From Streptomyces sp. NBC_00078 (lineage in GTDB: Bacteria > Actinomycetota > Actinomycetes > Streptomycetales > Streptomycetaceae): a stretch of 64,000 nt of DNA. The stretch is from NCBI RefSeq assembly GCF_026343335.1, contig NZ_JAPELX010000001.1:4774001-4838000 (forward strand). Direction: 5' to 3'. The notes under the pieces are model-generated. The model worked only from the letters and a program-made list of their open reading frames with translations, did not search any database and had not been told where the DNA came from. The stretch's first letter is position 1; every line of letters begins with the position of its first letter. The position numbers and the translations under genes were made by a program. Shown here piece after piece: positions 1 to 9,135 of the stretch.

Positions 1-8
1 GCTGGCAT
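1..8 (-). CDS. Start of next CIS gene (partial, runs off left edge)
   Basis: Only the first codons are inside the window. On the minus strand an ATG at position 8 is preceded by AAGGAG with an 8-nt spacer, just past the spike-gene stop at 44. In related loci the gene after the spike is a baseplate component, often gp25-like, but nothing here identifies it. The call rests on the ribosome binding site and operon position. Confidence 0.45.
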
Positions 9-43
9 TGGGAAGCTCCTTGCGACGGGTAGGGGACGGAGGG

Positions 44-1897
44 TCAGTTGATCCGGATGAGCTTGGCCTTGAGGACGCCGAGCAGACCGCCGTCGACGGT
101 GACGCCCGTGCGGCCCTTGATGTTCACGTTCGAGCTGCCGTTGATGTCCACGTCGCGGCCGCCGATCCTCACCCCGACCCGGCCCTGGATGTCCACGTTC
201 CGGCCCGACACGCTCACGTCGCCCCGCCCCGCGTCCAGGGTGATGCCCTTCTTGTCGAGCACGACGGAGGAGAGGGGCTGCTTGCTGCCCCTCCCGGCGT
301 ACACCTTCAGCTCGATCCGGTCCTGCCGGTCGTCCAGGAACACTTCGAGGCGCTCGTCGGCGGACCTCAGCCGCACCCCGGAGGGCCCCGGTGCCCGTGC
401 GTCGAGCAGTTCCACCCGGTGCCCCGAACGCGACACCAGGGAACGGCGGTTGACTTTCCCGGAGGTGCCGTCGACGAGTGGCACGTCGTGCTTCGAGGGC
501 AGGTCCACACCGTTGTAGAGCCCGCCGATGACATACGGGCTGTCCAGCAGGCCCTGTTCGAAGCCGACCAGGACCTCGTCGTTGACCTCGGGACTCACCA
601 CGCCACCGCCGCCCTTGCCGCCCCACTGAACGGTGCGCACCCAGTCGGTGACGTAACTGTCGTCCAGCCAGGGGAACTTCAGCCGTACGCCACCGCTCTG
701 GGCGCCGCCCGGCTCGCGTACGTCCGTCACGACGCCGATCGCCAGACCCGGCATGCGCGGTCCGCGGCCGGGCGCGTTGGCGCCGGTCACCAGGCCCGCG
801 AGCGAGCGGTCCGGGCTGGCGCTGACCCACACCGTCGTCCGGTATCCGCCGTGCGGCTCCACAACGTGCTGCACCGCCGTCGCCGTGTACTTGCCGGAGA
901 ACGCCTGCCCCACGTTGCCGAGGGCCACGGGCCTGCCCGCGCGCAGCCGCGGGTTGCCCTCGGCCAGCACCTCCAGCTCGCCGAAGGCCGCGCTGACCTG
1001 ATCGGCCACGGCGTCGGCGACCGCGGTCGTCTCGGCCTGGGTGCGGTACGGGGTGTCGGTGACGGTCAGCTTGGCGGACTTGCCGAACCGGGCCGCGAAC
1101 GCCGGGCTCAGGCCCGGCACCACGGTCTCGCTGTTCACCGACGGCTTGCGGGCCACCAGCGGCCGCTTCGTGGTGACGTCCCAGCCGCGCACCTCCACCT
1201 GCGAGGCGCCGTCGGCGGCCGACAGGGAGGCCCGCAGCGCCAGCAGGTTGCGCCCGTACTCCAGCACCATCGGATTGCGGGTGGCCGGGGTCGAGGGCGC
1301 GGGCGCGCCGGACGCCTTCTCGGGCTTGGTGAACTGCAGCACGCCCTTGTCGTCGACGCGCACCTGCGCGCCGCTCTCGCCCGCCAGGTACTGCAGGAAA
1401 TCCCAGTCGGACACGTTCGCCTGCGAGAGCTGCTTGTACGTGACCGGCGCGGCCTCCACCTTTCCGCAGGTCAGCCCGGCCCCGGCGGCGACCTTGCGGA
1501 CGATCGCCGCGGCCGTCATGTTGCGGTACGCCACCACCTTGCGGCCCCGCTGCAGACGGTGCGCCTTGGAATAGGCGCGCACCACCGTGAAGGAGCCGGT
1601 GCTGTCCCGGTCCACCTCCAGGGCCGTCACCTCGCCGTTGAACAGCCGCTCGCGCGCCTGCCCGGACACGGTCACCACCGACACCCTCAGCGGGGTGCCG
1701 ATGGTGATGCCGGTCGCCTTCAGGAACTCGTGATCGGGGTCACGGAAGGTGAGCTGTGCCGCATCCGGCAGGCCCACGTTCTCGTCCACCACGCAACTCA
1801 CCAGCTGGGCGGCCCAGATCGGCGGTAGTTCGGCGGGCGTCTCCACGACGGGGTCCGCCGCGAACAACCGACCGCCCCGTGCCTCGGGTGTGGTCAC
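44..1897 (-). CDS. cis8: VgrG-like CIS spike/hub protein
   Basis: 617 aa. It would form the central spike at the tip of the contractile particle, joining the tube to the puncturing point. The N-terminal half (about 1-330) resembles a gp27-type hub domain. An OB-fold gp5-like segment follows at about 385-460 (KFPWLDDSYVTDWVRTVQWG, then GFEQGLLDSPYVIGGLYNG). The C-terminus (about 555-604) is a run of short alternating beta repeats (VDIQGRVGVRIGGRDVDING) typical of the triangular spike beta-helix. The GTG start overlaps the stop of the LysM gene by 4 nt, indicating translational coupling. No extra C-terminal effector domain is visible. The Cis8 name follows the Streptomyces CIS convention from memory. 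Confidence 0.9.
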   Translation of the reverse strand: MTTPEARGGRLFAADPVVETPAELPPIWAAQLVSCVVDENVGLPDAAQLTFRDPDHEFLKATGITIGTPLRVSVVTVSGQARERLFNGEVTALEVDRDSTGSFTVVRAYSKAHRLQRGRKVVAYRNMTAAAIVRKVAAGAGLTCGKVEAAPVTYKQLSQANVSDWDFLQYLAGESGAQVRVDDKGVLQFTKPEKASGAPAPSTPATRNPMVLEYGRNLLALRASLSAADGASQVEVRGWDVTTKRPLVARKPSVNSETVVPGLSPAFAARFGKSAKLTVTDTPYRTQAETTAVADAVADQVSAAFGELEVLAEGNPRLRAGRPVALGNVGQAFSGKYTATAVQHVVEPHGGYRTTVWVSASPDRSLAGLVTGANAPGRGPRMPGLAIGVVTDVREPGGAQSGGVRLKFPWLDDSYVTDWVRTVQWGGKGGGGVVSPEVNDEVLVGFEQGLLDSPYVIGGLYNGVDLPSKHDVPLVDGTSGKVNRRSLVSRSGHRVELLDARAPGPSGVRLRSADERLEVFLDDRQDRIELKVYAGRGSKQPLSSVVLDKKGITLDAGRGDVSVSGRNVDIQGRVGVRIGGRDVDINGSSNVNIKGRTGVTVDGGLLGVLKAKLIRIN

Positions 1898-2616
1898 CGC
1901 TCCTCCTCACCGCCCGCGTCCCGCAGCCCGGGCACCACCAGTTCGGTGCCGGGTACGAGCGCCATCGGATCGTCGATTCCGTTCGCCTCGGCGATGGCCC
2001 GCCAGGCGGTCGCGTCGCCGTACTCCCGCCAGGCCAGCAGGGCCAGACTGTCGCCCGCCACCACGGTGTGCGTGCTGCGGGCGGTGCGTGCGCCGGATGT
2101 CGGGTTCTGGCCCGGCGGGTCGACGCTCGCCTCCTCGATGGACAGCGCGCAGGTGGCCCTGAGCGGCGTGCCGTCCACGTCGAAGAGCGTGTACGTCACC
2201 GAAAGGCTCGACATCACCCCGTCGAACGACGTCGTCCGCGCCGTGCCCCATTCGAACCGCACCCACGGGCTGGCCGGCTTCTTGCGGCCCAGGCTCGCCG
2301 GGGTCGGCACACACGCCTTCATCAGCTTCTCCACCGCCCGCTCCACGGACTTGTCGTGGGTGGCGGTGGCGTCCAGGAACACCTCCAGGCTCAGCATGCG
2401 CGGGCCGCTGCCGACGAACTCGGGCAGCGCCGACTCGCCCGCCATCCGGGAGGGGGTGCGCCGCCACTCGGTGGTCTTGCGCAACTCCAGGGTGGAGGGG
2501 TTGAACTGGAGGTCGAGCTGCGCGATCGTCCCGCCCGGCTTCGCACCGACCGAGGCCGGCGGCTCCTTCAGGGTCAGCTGGGCCCTGGTCCGACTGGTGC
2601 GTGCCGCTGGGGACAT
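1894..2616 (-). CDS. cis7: LysM-domain CIS baseplate protein
   Basis: 240 aa. The N-terminal ~170 residues match the gp53-like/CIS baseplate family, with a conserved segment beginning LDLQFNPSTLELRKTTEWRR. The C-terminus carries a LysM module (HTVVAGDSLALLAWREYGD to PGTELVVPGL, about 184-234). In contractile particles this protein helps connect the tube to the spike hub; the LysM fold is used structurally and need not bind peptidoglycan. The start is set by a perfect AAGGAGG seven bases upstream of the ATG. It overlaps the spike gene by 4 nt. Confidence 0.88.
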   Translation of the reverse strand: MSPAARTSRTRAQLTLKEPPASVGAKPGGTIAQLDLQFNPSTLELRKTTEWRRTPSRMAGESALPEFVGSGPRMLSLEVFLDATATHDKSVERAVEKLMKACVPTPASLGRKKPASPWVRFEWGTARTTSFDGVMSSLSVTYTLFDVDGTPLRATCALSIEEASVDPPGQNPTSGARTARSTHTVVAGDSLALLAWREYGDATAWRAIAEANGIDDPMALVPGTELVVPGLRDAGGEEER

Positions 2617-2703
2617 GCCGGGACCTCCTTTCCGGGGCGTAGAGGCGAGTGGTGGCTGGTGGTCGGGGAAGGGGCGGGGAAGGGCCGGCTCGGTGAGAAG
2701 AGG

Positions 2704-3129
2704 TCAGGACGGGCGCAGCCCCTGGTGGGCGATCTCCAGCGTCTCCACCGCCGCCTCGGAGTTGGCGGGGTCGAAGGACGGCCCCTGCCAGCGCACCGGG
2801 ACGATCCCGAACACCTGCCAGCTGATGATCCGCGTCAGGTCCGGTTTCAGCGCCACGATCTCGCCGTCCTTGGGCTCCACCCGCTTCAGCGTGTCGTCGA
2901 GCCAGCGCGCGATCTTCGCCGTGTCGGCGGTGACCGGCCGGGTGAGCGTGATGTTCGACCAGGTCACGCGGCCGGGCAGCTGCCAGGTGAAGCCGTTGTT
3001 GCCGCCCTCGGCGTAGCTCTCCATCTCGACCTCGGCGCCCATGCCGGAGCAGGTGTGGAACGCGCCCAGGTCGTTGCCGCCGATGGCGAGCCTGAAGAAC
3101 ACGCTCGTGGCGAAGATGTTGTCGGTCAT
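2704..3129 (-). CDS. cis1b: CIS inner-tube-like protein (second paralogue)
   Basis: 141 aa, a gp19/XkdM-type tail-tube fold protein. Diagnostic stretches are FFRLAIGGNDLGAFHTCSGM near the N-terminus and the mid-protein RVTWSNITLTRPVTADTAKI, the usual tube beta-hairpin followed by an Arg-rich phrase. It is distinct from the tube protein at 6846-7286. In related systems the second paralogue sits between the main tube and the baseplate as an adaptor ring. It lies 40 nt downstream of the large low-complexity gene and about 90 nt upstream of the LysM gene. Calling this one the adaptor (b) is inferred from its place next to the baseplate genes. Confidence 0.85.
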   Translation of the reverse strand: MTDNIFATSVFFRLAIGGNDLGAFHTCSGMGAEVEMESYAEGGNNGFTWQLPGRVTWSNITLTRPVTADTAKIARWLDDTLKRVEPKDGEIVALKPDLTRIISWQVFGIVPVRWQGPSFDPANSEAAVETLEIAHQGLRPS

Positions 3130-3168
3130 CGGTCCGTCGTCCGTTCCATGCGCCTGCGTTCCATGTCC

Positions 3169-6100
3169 TCAGCGGCGTCCGTCGTAGGGGCGGCCGGTAC
3201 GTTCCCGGCCGCGCCGCAGTTCGGTGCGCAGCAGCCGGGCCATCGGGTCGAGCAGACGTCGCGCCAGGTCGTCCAGATCGACACCGGGGTCCTGCGGTGT
3301 CCCGGCATGCCGGTCCCCGCCCCTGCCGGAGGCGGATCCCGAGGCGGATCCGGAAGCGGAGGTCCCGGAGGCGGCAGACGTGGAGGCCGAGCGCGAACGG
3401 CCTTGGGACCGCGCCGACTTCACCGGTCCGCCCTTGGACGGGGTGGAGCCGTGGCCGTCGGCGGCGTCGCGCTGAACCGGGGTCGCCGCCGTGCCGTTGC
3501 CGCCGCGCACCGGCCGGACCACGGGAACGGCCTGCACCGGTGTCGCCGTGTTCGGCGGACGTTCGGCGAGCGGCGGCGCCTGCGGGGCGGTGACCGGCAG
3601 AGGGCGCGCCGGAACAGCGGGAGCAGCCCCGGTGGACCGGCCGGGCGGCGTGGGCCGTACGACGGGGACGCGCTGGACAACAGCGGGCGAGGCGGAAGAA
3701 CCCGGGGAGGCGAAAGAAGCGCCCGTGGCGCCAGGGGAACCAGGAGACCCCGAGGAGGTGCCGGGAGACCCCGAGGGGGAGCCGCCCGTGCCGCTGCCTC
3801 GTACGCGCGAGTTCGGCCGCCCGGCGGGCGCGGACGCGGCACGCTGGACCTGCGGTGTCGCCGGCGTGATCGGGGCGGTGGCCGGAGCCGGGCTCGGTGA
3901 CGGCCGTGCGGCGTCGCCCTGGTGGGCGGCCGGGGCGCCGGGCCAGCGCGCGGCCACGACGGGAGGGCCGCCGGAGCGTGCGGCGGCGGGGGGTGCCGCC
4001 CCTGCCGGTGCCCGCGTGCTCAGCAGGAGCGGGCGCGCGGGAAGGAGTTGGAGGGGGCGGGTGAGGGGTGCTGCCTGAGCCGAGTGCGCTCCGGTGTGGG
4101 TGACGGTGTGCGGGCGCGCGGTGCCGGTCTCGCTGCCTCCGGCGGCCGGGGCCACCGCACGGGCGACGACGACCGGGCTCGGGGAGCCGGGGACTCGGGG
4201 ACGCTGCTCGCTGGCCCGCACACCGGGCGGTCGTACGGGCGCGGCCGGGTTCTCGGTGACCCCGGCGCCCGTGGACGCCGCCGGGGCGGGCGTCACCAGA
4301 GGTGTGGCGGAGGTACTCCCGTGGTCCGCGGGGGCCGACGACGCGGGGGCCCCGGTGGAGGCCCGGTCCGCGGGGCGGCGCTGGACGTCGATCGTGCCCA
4401 GCAGCGGCGCGTCCGGTCCCTCTGCACCGGGTGTGGTGGAGGGCGCCGTGCCGGTGCGCGCCTGGCCGCGATCTGCCGTCGGCGGCAAGGGAGTTGGCGG
4501 GGTGCTCCGGTCCTGCTGTGCCGGAGCCTGCGATGTGTCGGGTGTGCCGTCCGCCTGACGCTGGACGATGGGCAGGGCCGGGCCGGACGTGGTGGGAGCC
4601 GTGAGCGCGCCGGACGCGCCGGCACCGGGCAGACCGGCGCTGGGCGGCAGTGCGGACAGCGGTGCGCCCAGGCCGCCGCGTACCCGGGCGCCGTCCGGCG
4701 CGCCGGGGGCCGTTCCCTTCGCGCCGCTGTCGTGCGGGCGTGGGGTGCCGGCGGTGCTGTCCGACTGCCGCTGGACGACGGGCGGCGCCGGTGCGGGCAC
4801 GGGGCCCGCAGTCCGGGACCCGGACGCGGTGGCACCGGGCACTTCGGCGCTGGGCGGCAGTGCGGACAGCGGTGCGCCCAGGCCGCCGCGTACCCGGGCG
4901 CCGTCCGGGGCGCCCTGCACCGGCTTGTTCACGGCGCTGTCGTGCGGACGGGTGGTGTCCGCCCCGGTCGCCCCGGTCCCGCCGTCCGCCTGACGCTGGA
5001 CGACAGGCAGGGCGGGGCCGGAGGGGGCGGTCGGGACGACGGCGCCCGCCGACAACGGTGCGGCCGGCGCAGGCAGTTCACCCTGCCCGCTGCCGAGCGG
5101 CGCGCGGCTCGGCTCGACGGCGGTGGCACGCTGTACGGGAGCAGTGGCGCCGTTGCCCGGTGCCGCGGGAGGCGCGGGACGCAGGGCTGCGACGCGGCGC
5201 ACCGGTCCGGACGGTCGCCGCGCAGCGGTCAGGGCGGGCCCCGCCGGGGTGGCCCTGACGGCGGGGCGGGTCGCCTCCGGCTGCCCGTCTCCCCGAACGG
5301 GCGAGGCCACGGCGGGCGTACGGCCCCCGGAAACGGTGCCGGACGGGGCCTTTGAGGCGGGCTTGGGCGCGTAGCCCACCGTGCCCGTGCCAGCGCCGGC
5401 ACCGGCGACCGGGAGCACGGATACGCGTCGTACCAGAGGAATTTCCGGAGCGGTCGCCGGGCGGCCGGTGCCGGCGGGGAGTGCGGGGGGAGCGGGGGTC
5501 ACGACCGGGTCGGTGCCCGGCAGCGCGGCCCGTTGGACGGGAGCGGACGACGAGGGGAGCACGGCGGGAGAGTCCGTCGCCGTCAGGCCGCGGGTGCGCG
5601 GTGCCGCCTTGCCCGAACTTCCCTTTCCAGCAGAGCTGTTGGCTCCGGAAGGCGCGACCACGGGCCTGCGTCCGGATCCCGTGTCCGCCGCTTCGGCGAC
5701 GTCCTTGCCGCGGGACGGACGTACGGGTGCTGCCGACGGCCCGGCGGCCGGCGTGCCGTCCGCCTGTTCGCCCGCCCCTTCCGGGCGCAGCGCGCGCAGC
5801 AGCAGCGGCCCTCCGCCGGAACGGGCGGCCTGCGGGGTGGCCGGGTGGGTGACGCCGCGGACCAGGCCGGTCGGGGCGGTGGGCAGCATCGCGTGACCGA
5901 GACCCGAGTCGAACGACGGGTTCTGCCAGGAGGCGAGGCCCGCACGGAACGCGAGCCCGTCGCTCACCCCGAGCGGGGCGCGGGCCACGGTGAGTTGCGG
6001 CGCCGCGGTACGACGCCAGCCGCCGTCCCAGTCGCCGGGCACGGTGGAACCCGCGGGGCCGGACGTGCCCGGCTCCGGGCCGGCGTCCGGCGAACCGTTC

Positions 6101-6186
6101 GGCGCCGCGCCGGAGCGCTCCGCACCCGTACGCTCCGTGGTGTCCGGCGCGGCGGTCCGGCGGCGCAGCCTGTCCCGCCATGCCAT
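3169..6186 (-). CDS. Large Pro/Ala/Gly-rich VQR-repeat protein of the CIS operon
   Basis: 1005 aa. Most of it is disordered Pro/Ala/Gly/Ser/Thr sequence between a conserved N-terminus (MAWRDRLRRR, then TVARAPLGVSDGLAFRAGLA at about 66-85) and a structured C-terminal helix (DLDDLARRLLDPMARLLRTE). The tripeptide VQR occurs nine times, often as VVQRQ followed by A/S-D. Two ~70-residue repeats contain the identical phrase RGGLGAPLSALPPSA. No transmembrane segment is evident. It starts 4 nt after the DUF6760 stop, so it is co-translated with the particle genes. The function is unknown; a baseplate, cargo-tether or assembly role is inferred from position. The length is likely variable because of the repeats. 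Confidence 0.85.
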   Translation of the reverse strand: MAWRDRLRRRTAAPDTTERTGAERSGAAPNGSPDAGPEPGTSGPAGSTVPGDWDGGWRRTAAPQLTVARAPLGVSDGLAFRAGLASWQNPSFDSGLGHAMLPTAPTGLVRGVTHPATPQAARSGGGPLLLRALRPEGAGEQADGTPAAGPSAAPVRPSRGKDVAEAADTGSGRRPVVAPSGANSSAGKGSSGKAAPRTRGLTATDSPAVLPSSSAPVQRAALPGTDPVVTPAPPALPAGTGRPATAPEIPLVRRVSVLPVAGAGAGTGTVGYAPKPASKAPSGTVSGGRTPAVASPVRGDGQPEATRPAVRATPAGPALTAARRPSGPVRRVAALRPAPPAAPGNGATAPVQRATAVEPSRAPLGSGQGELPAPAAPLSAGAVVPTAPSGPALPVVQRQADGGTGATGADTTRPHDSAVNKPVQGAPDGARVRGGLGAPLSALPPSAEVPGATASGSRTAGPVPAPAPPVVQRQSDSTAGTPRPHDSGAKGTAPGAPDGARVRGGLGAPLSALPPSAGLPGAGASGALTAPTTSGPALPIVQRQADGTPDTSQAPAQQDRSTPPTPLPPTADRGQARTGTAPSTTPGAEGPDAPLLGTIDVQRRPADRASTGAPASSAPADHGSTSATPLVTPAPAASTGAGVTENPAAPVRPPGVRASEQRPRVPGSPSPVVVARAVAPAAGGSETGTARPHTVTHTGAHSAQAAPLTRPLQLLPARPLLLSTRAPAGAAPPAAARSGGPPVVAARWPGAPAAHQGDAARPSPSPAPATAPITPATPQVQRAASAPAGRPNSRVRGSGTGGSPSGSPGTSSGSPGSPGATGASFASPGSSASPAVVQRVPVVRPTPPGRSTGAAPAVPARPLPVTAPQAPPLAERPPNTATPVQAVPVVRPVRGGNGTAATPVQRDAADGHGSTPSKGGPVKSARSQGRSRSASTSAASGTSASGSASGSASGRGGDRHAGTPQDPGVDLDDLARRLLDPMARLLRTELRRGRERTGRPYDGRR
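4635..4908. repeat. 64-bp direct repeat inside the VQR-repeat gene
   Basis: Identical 64-bp copies lie at 4635-4698 and 4845-4908, 210 bp apart. They encode the repeated Gly-Ala-Pro-Leu-Ser-Ala-Leu phrase. Perfect identity at DNA level indicates a recent duplication and a substrate for slippage or unequal crossing over in multiples of 70 codons. Confidence 0.9.
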
Positions 6187-6190
6187 GCGC

Positions 6191-6349
6191 TCAACCGCCT
6201 TCGTTCACACGGGTGTTGATACGGGCGATCTCCGCCACCCACTGCCGGCGCTCGTCATGGGTCAGATCGAGGATCTGCTCGCGCTGCCAGTGGAAGTGGT
6301 AGGCGATGTACGCGATCTCCTCCCGGAGCCGGGGAAGGGCGTACGTCAC
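6191..6349 (-). CDS. DUF6760 small CIS protein
   Basis: 52 aa, easily missed because of its size. The sequence begins MTYALPRLREEIAYIAYHFH and continues through WQREQILDLTHDERRQW to a C-terminal INTRVNEGG, the signature of the small DUF6760 family found in CIS loci. The GTG start overlaps the upstream stop by 4 nt (GTGA at 6346-6349), and the stop is 4 nt before the next ATG. Its role in the particle is not established; the tight coupling points to stoichiometric production with neighbouring tail proteins. Confidence 0.85.
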   Translation of the reverse strand: MTYALPRLREEIAYIAYHFHWQREQILDLTHDERRQWVAEIARINTRVNEGG

Positions 6350-6849
6350 GATTCCCCCAGGCGCCCACCCGAGAGGTCGACCTCGAAGCCGCCCTCGCAG
6401 TGCGGGCAGGTCACGGCCGCGCGGGTGTGACCCTCGCTGTTGACCCGGCGGTAGAAGTCCTGGAGGAAGGCCACGTCGGTGGCGTACATCCGCTCCACGA
6501 TCCCGGCGTGCACGTCCGTGATACCGCCGATCCGCGTGATCACCTGGCTCAGCAGCACGACGCTGAGATACGCCGGGTTCTCCTTGACCCGCAGATCGAT
6601 CTGCGGCCGCAGCTCGTCCCGGGCGGTGGCCAGCCGCATCGAGCCGTGCCGGTGCACCGTGCCCGCCTCGTCCACGTAGCCGCGCGGCAGCTCGAACTCG
6701 AACTCCGTGCGCAGCCCGTGGTCCTCCCGCGGCGGCGGGGGTGGGGCGGCGGCGGGGGGTGCCACCGCCTGCTCCGGCTCCTGCGCGGCGGGCGCCGTCA
6801 TCGCGAGGATCTCGTCCAGGTTGCCCGCCGTCACCGTACGGCGCCTCAT
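6346..6849 (-). CDS. CIS phage-tail-assembly-like protein with C-terminal CxxC motif
   Basis: 167 aa. After a Pro/Ala-rich linker (about 25-50) a conserved core runs from LRTEFEFELPRGYVDEAG through LRVKENPAYLSVVLLSQVIT. The C-terminus has TCPHCEGGFEVDLSGG, half of a zinc ribbon, with cysteines at about 148 and 151. This small protein is usually found between the tube gene and DUF6760 in CIS and tail clusters; an assembly or chaperone role is inferred. The ATG overlaps the tube-gene stop (ATGA), which fixes the start. Confidence 0.75.
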   Translation of the reverse strand: MRRRTVTAGNLDEILAMTAPAAQEPEQAVAPPAAAPPPPPREDHGLRTEFEFELPRGYVDEAGTVHRHGSMRLATARDELRPQIDLRVKENPAYLSVVLLSQVITRIGGITDVHAGIVERMYATDVAFLQDFYRRVNSEGHTRAAVTCPHCEGGFEVDLSGGRLGES

Positions 6850-7286
6850 TCGACCGTGATCTCCTCGAACACGATCGTCACGGACTCGGTGGCCGGAGAC
6901 GACTCGCCCGCCTTCAGCGACGGGCCCTCCCACTTGGACACCCAGCCCTGCATCAGCTGGATGCGGCGGACCGTGTTCATCTCGGAGTCCATGATCTCGA
7001 TGGTGAGGTTCTGCCGTGCGGAGGAGACGGCGCCCTTGTTCAGGGTCTCCTTGATCCACTTGGTGAACTCACTGCTCTTGTCGAGTCCCCGGGTGATCGT
7101 CACCTCGCCGGCCTGCCGGGCGCCGGGCTGCTTGCGGATGATCTGCTTGCCCTGGTCGCTGACCTGCTTGACCTCGACGACATCTTCCTCGACGGTCATG
7201 CCGCTGATCTCTTGGATCGACTCGACCCGGTAGCCGCCGAGCTGCACGCCGAAGACGTGGGTGGAAAGAGCATCGCCCTCTGCCAT
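6846..7286 (-). CDS. cis1a: CIS inner tube protein
   Basis: 146 aa, a gp19-family tail-tube protein that polymerises into the rigid inner tube expelled on sheath contraction. The characteristic start is MAEGDALSTHVFGVQLGGYR, followed by the conserved ITRGLDKSSEFTKWIKETLN and the C-terminal WEGPSLKAGESSPATESVTI. It lies 50 nt downstream of the sheath gene and overlaps the next gene by 4 nt. Its position next to the sheath identifies it as the main tube subunit. Confidence 0.92.
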   Translation of the reverse strand: MAEGDALSTHVFGVQLGGYRVESIQEISGMTVEEDVVEVKQVSDQGKQIIRKQPGARQAGEVTITRGLDKSSEFTKWIKETLNKGAVSSARQNLTIEIMDSEMNTVRRIQLMQGWVSKWEGPSLKAGESSPATESVTIVFEEITVE

Positions 7287-7336
7287 GACTGTCTGTCACC
7301 TTTCCTTGCGGGGCCGTTGGTCCTGCGGATCCGGGG

Positions 7337-8890
<1,554 letters not shown>

Positions 8891-9135
8891 GCTTGCTCCT
8901 TCACGTCCTTGCGGGGCACCTGTGTCCAGGGCAAGTCTGCGGGGCGGGTGAGGCGGGCGGCAGGGGCCGGGGGACCTGGCCGGGGGCAGGGCCACTGCCT
9001 TTCCGTACCTTCCGCACGGACCGTCCGGACACCGCCCACCTCTGCCCGCACACTGCCCGCGCGGACCTGGACGCCCGGTCAGCGCGCGCTGTCGACTGGA
9101 GCGGCAGGGGAAGCACGCCGACGAGGAGGCAGCGG

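Noticed and set aside
8..1828. Long plus-strand open frame of 606 codons opposite the spike gene
   Set aside because: Antisense shadow caused by high GC; the minus strand gives a clear VgrG-like protein and the plus reading is Arg/His/Ala-rich with no family features.
3169..6186. Large VQR-repeat protein considered as the tape measure
   Set aside because: Tape measures are long alpha-helical proteins with hydrophobic segments; this one is disordered and Pro/Gly-rich. The tape-measure gene is more likely outside the left edge.
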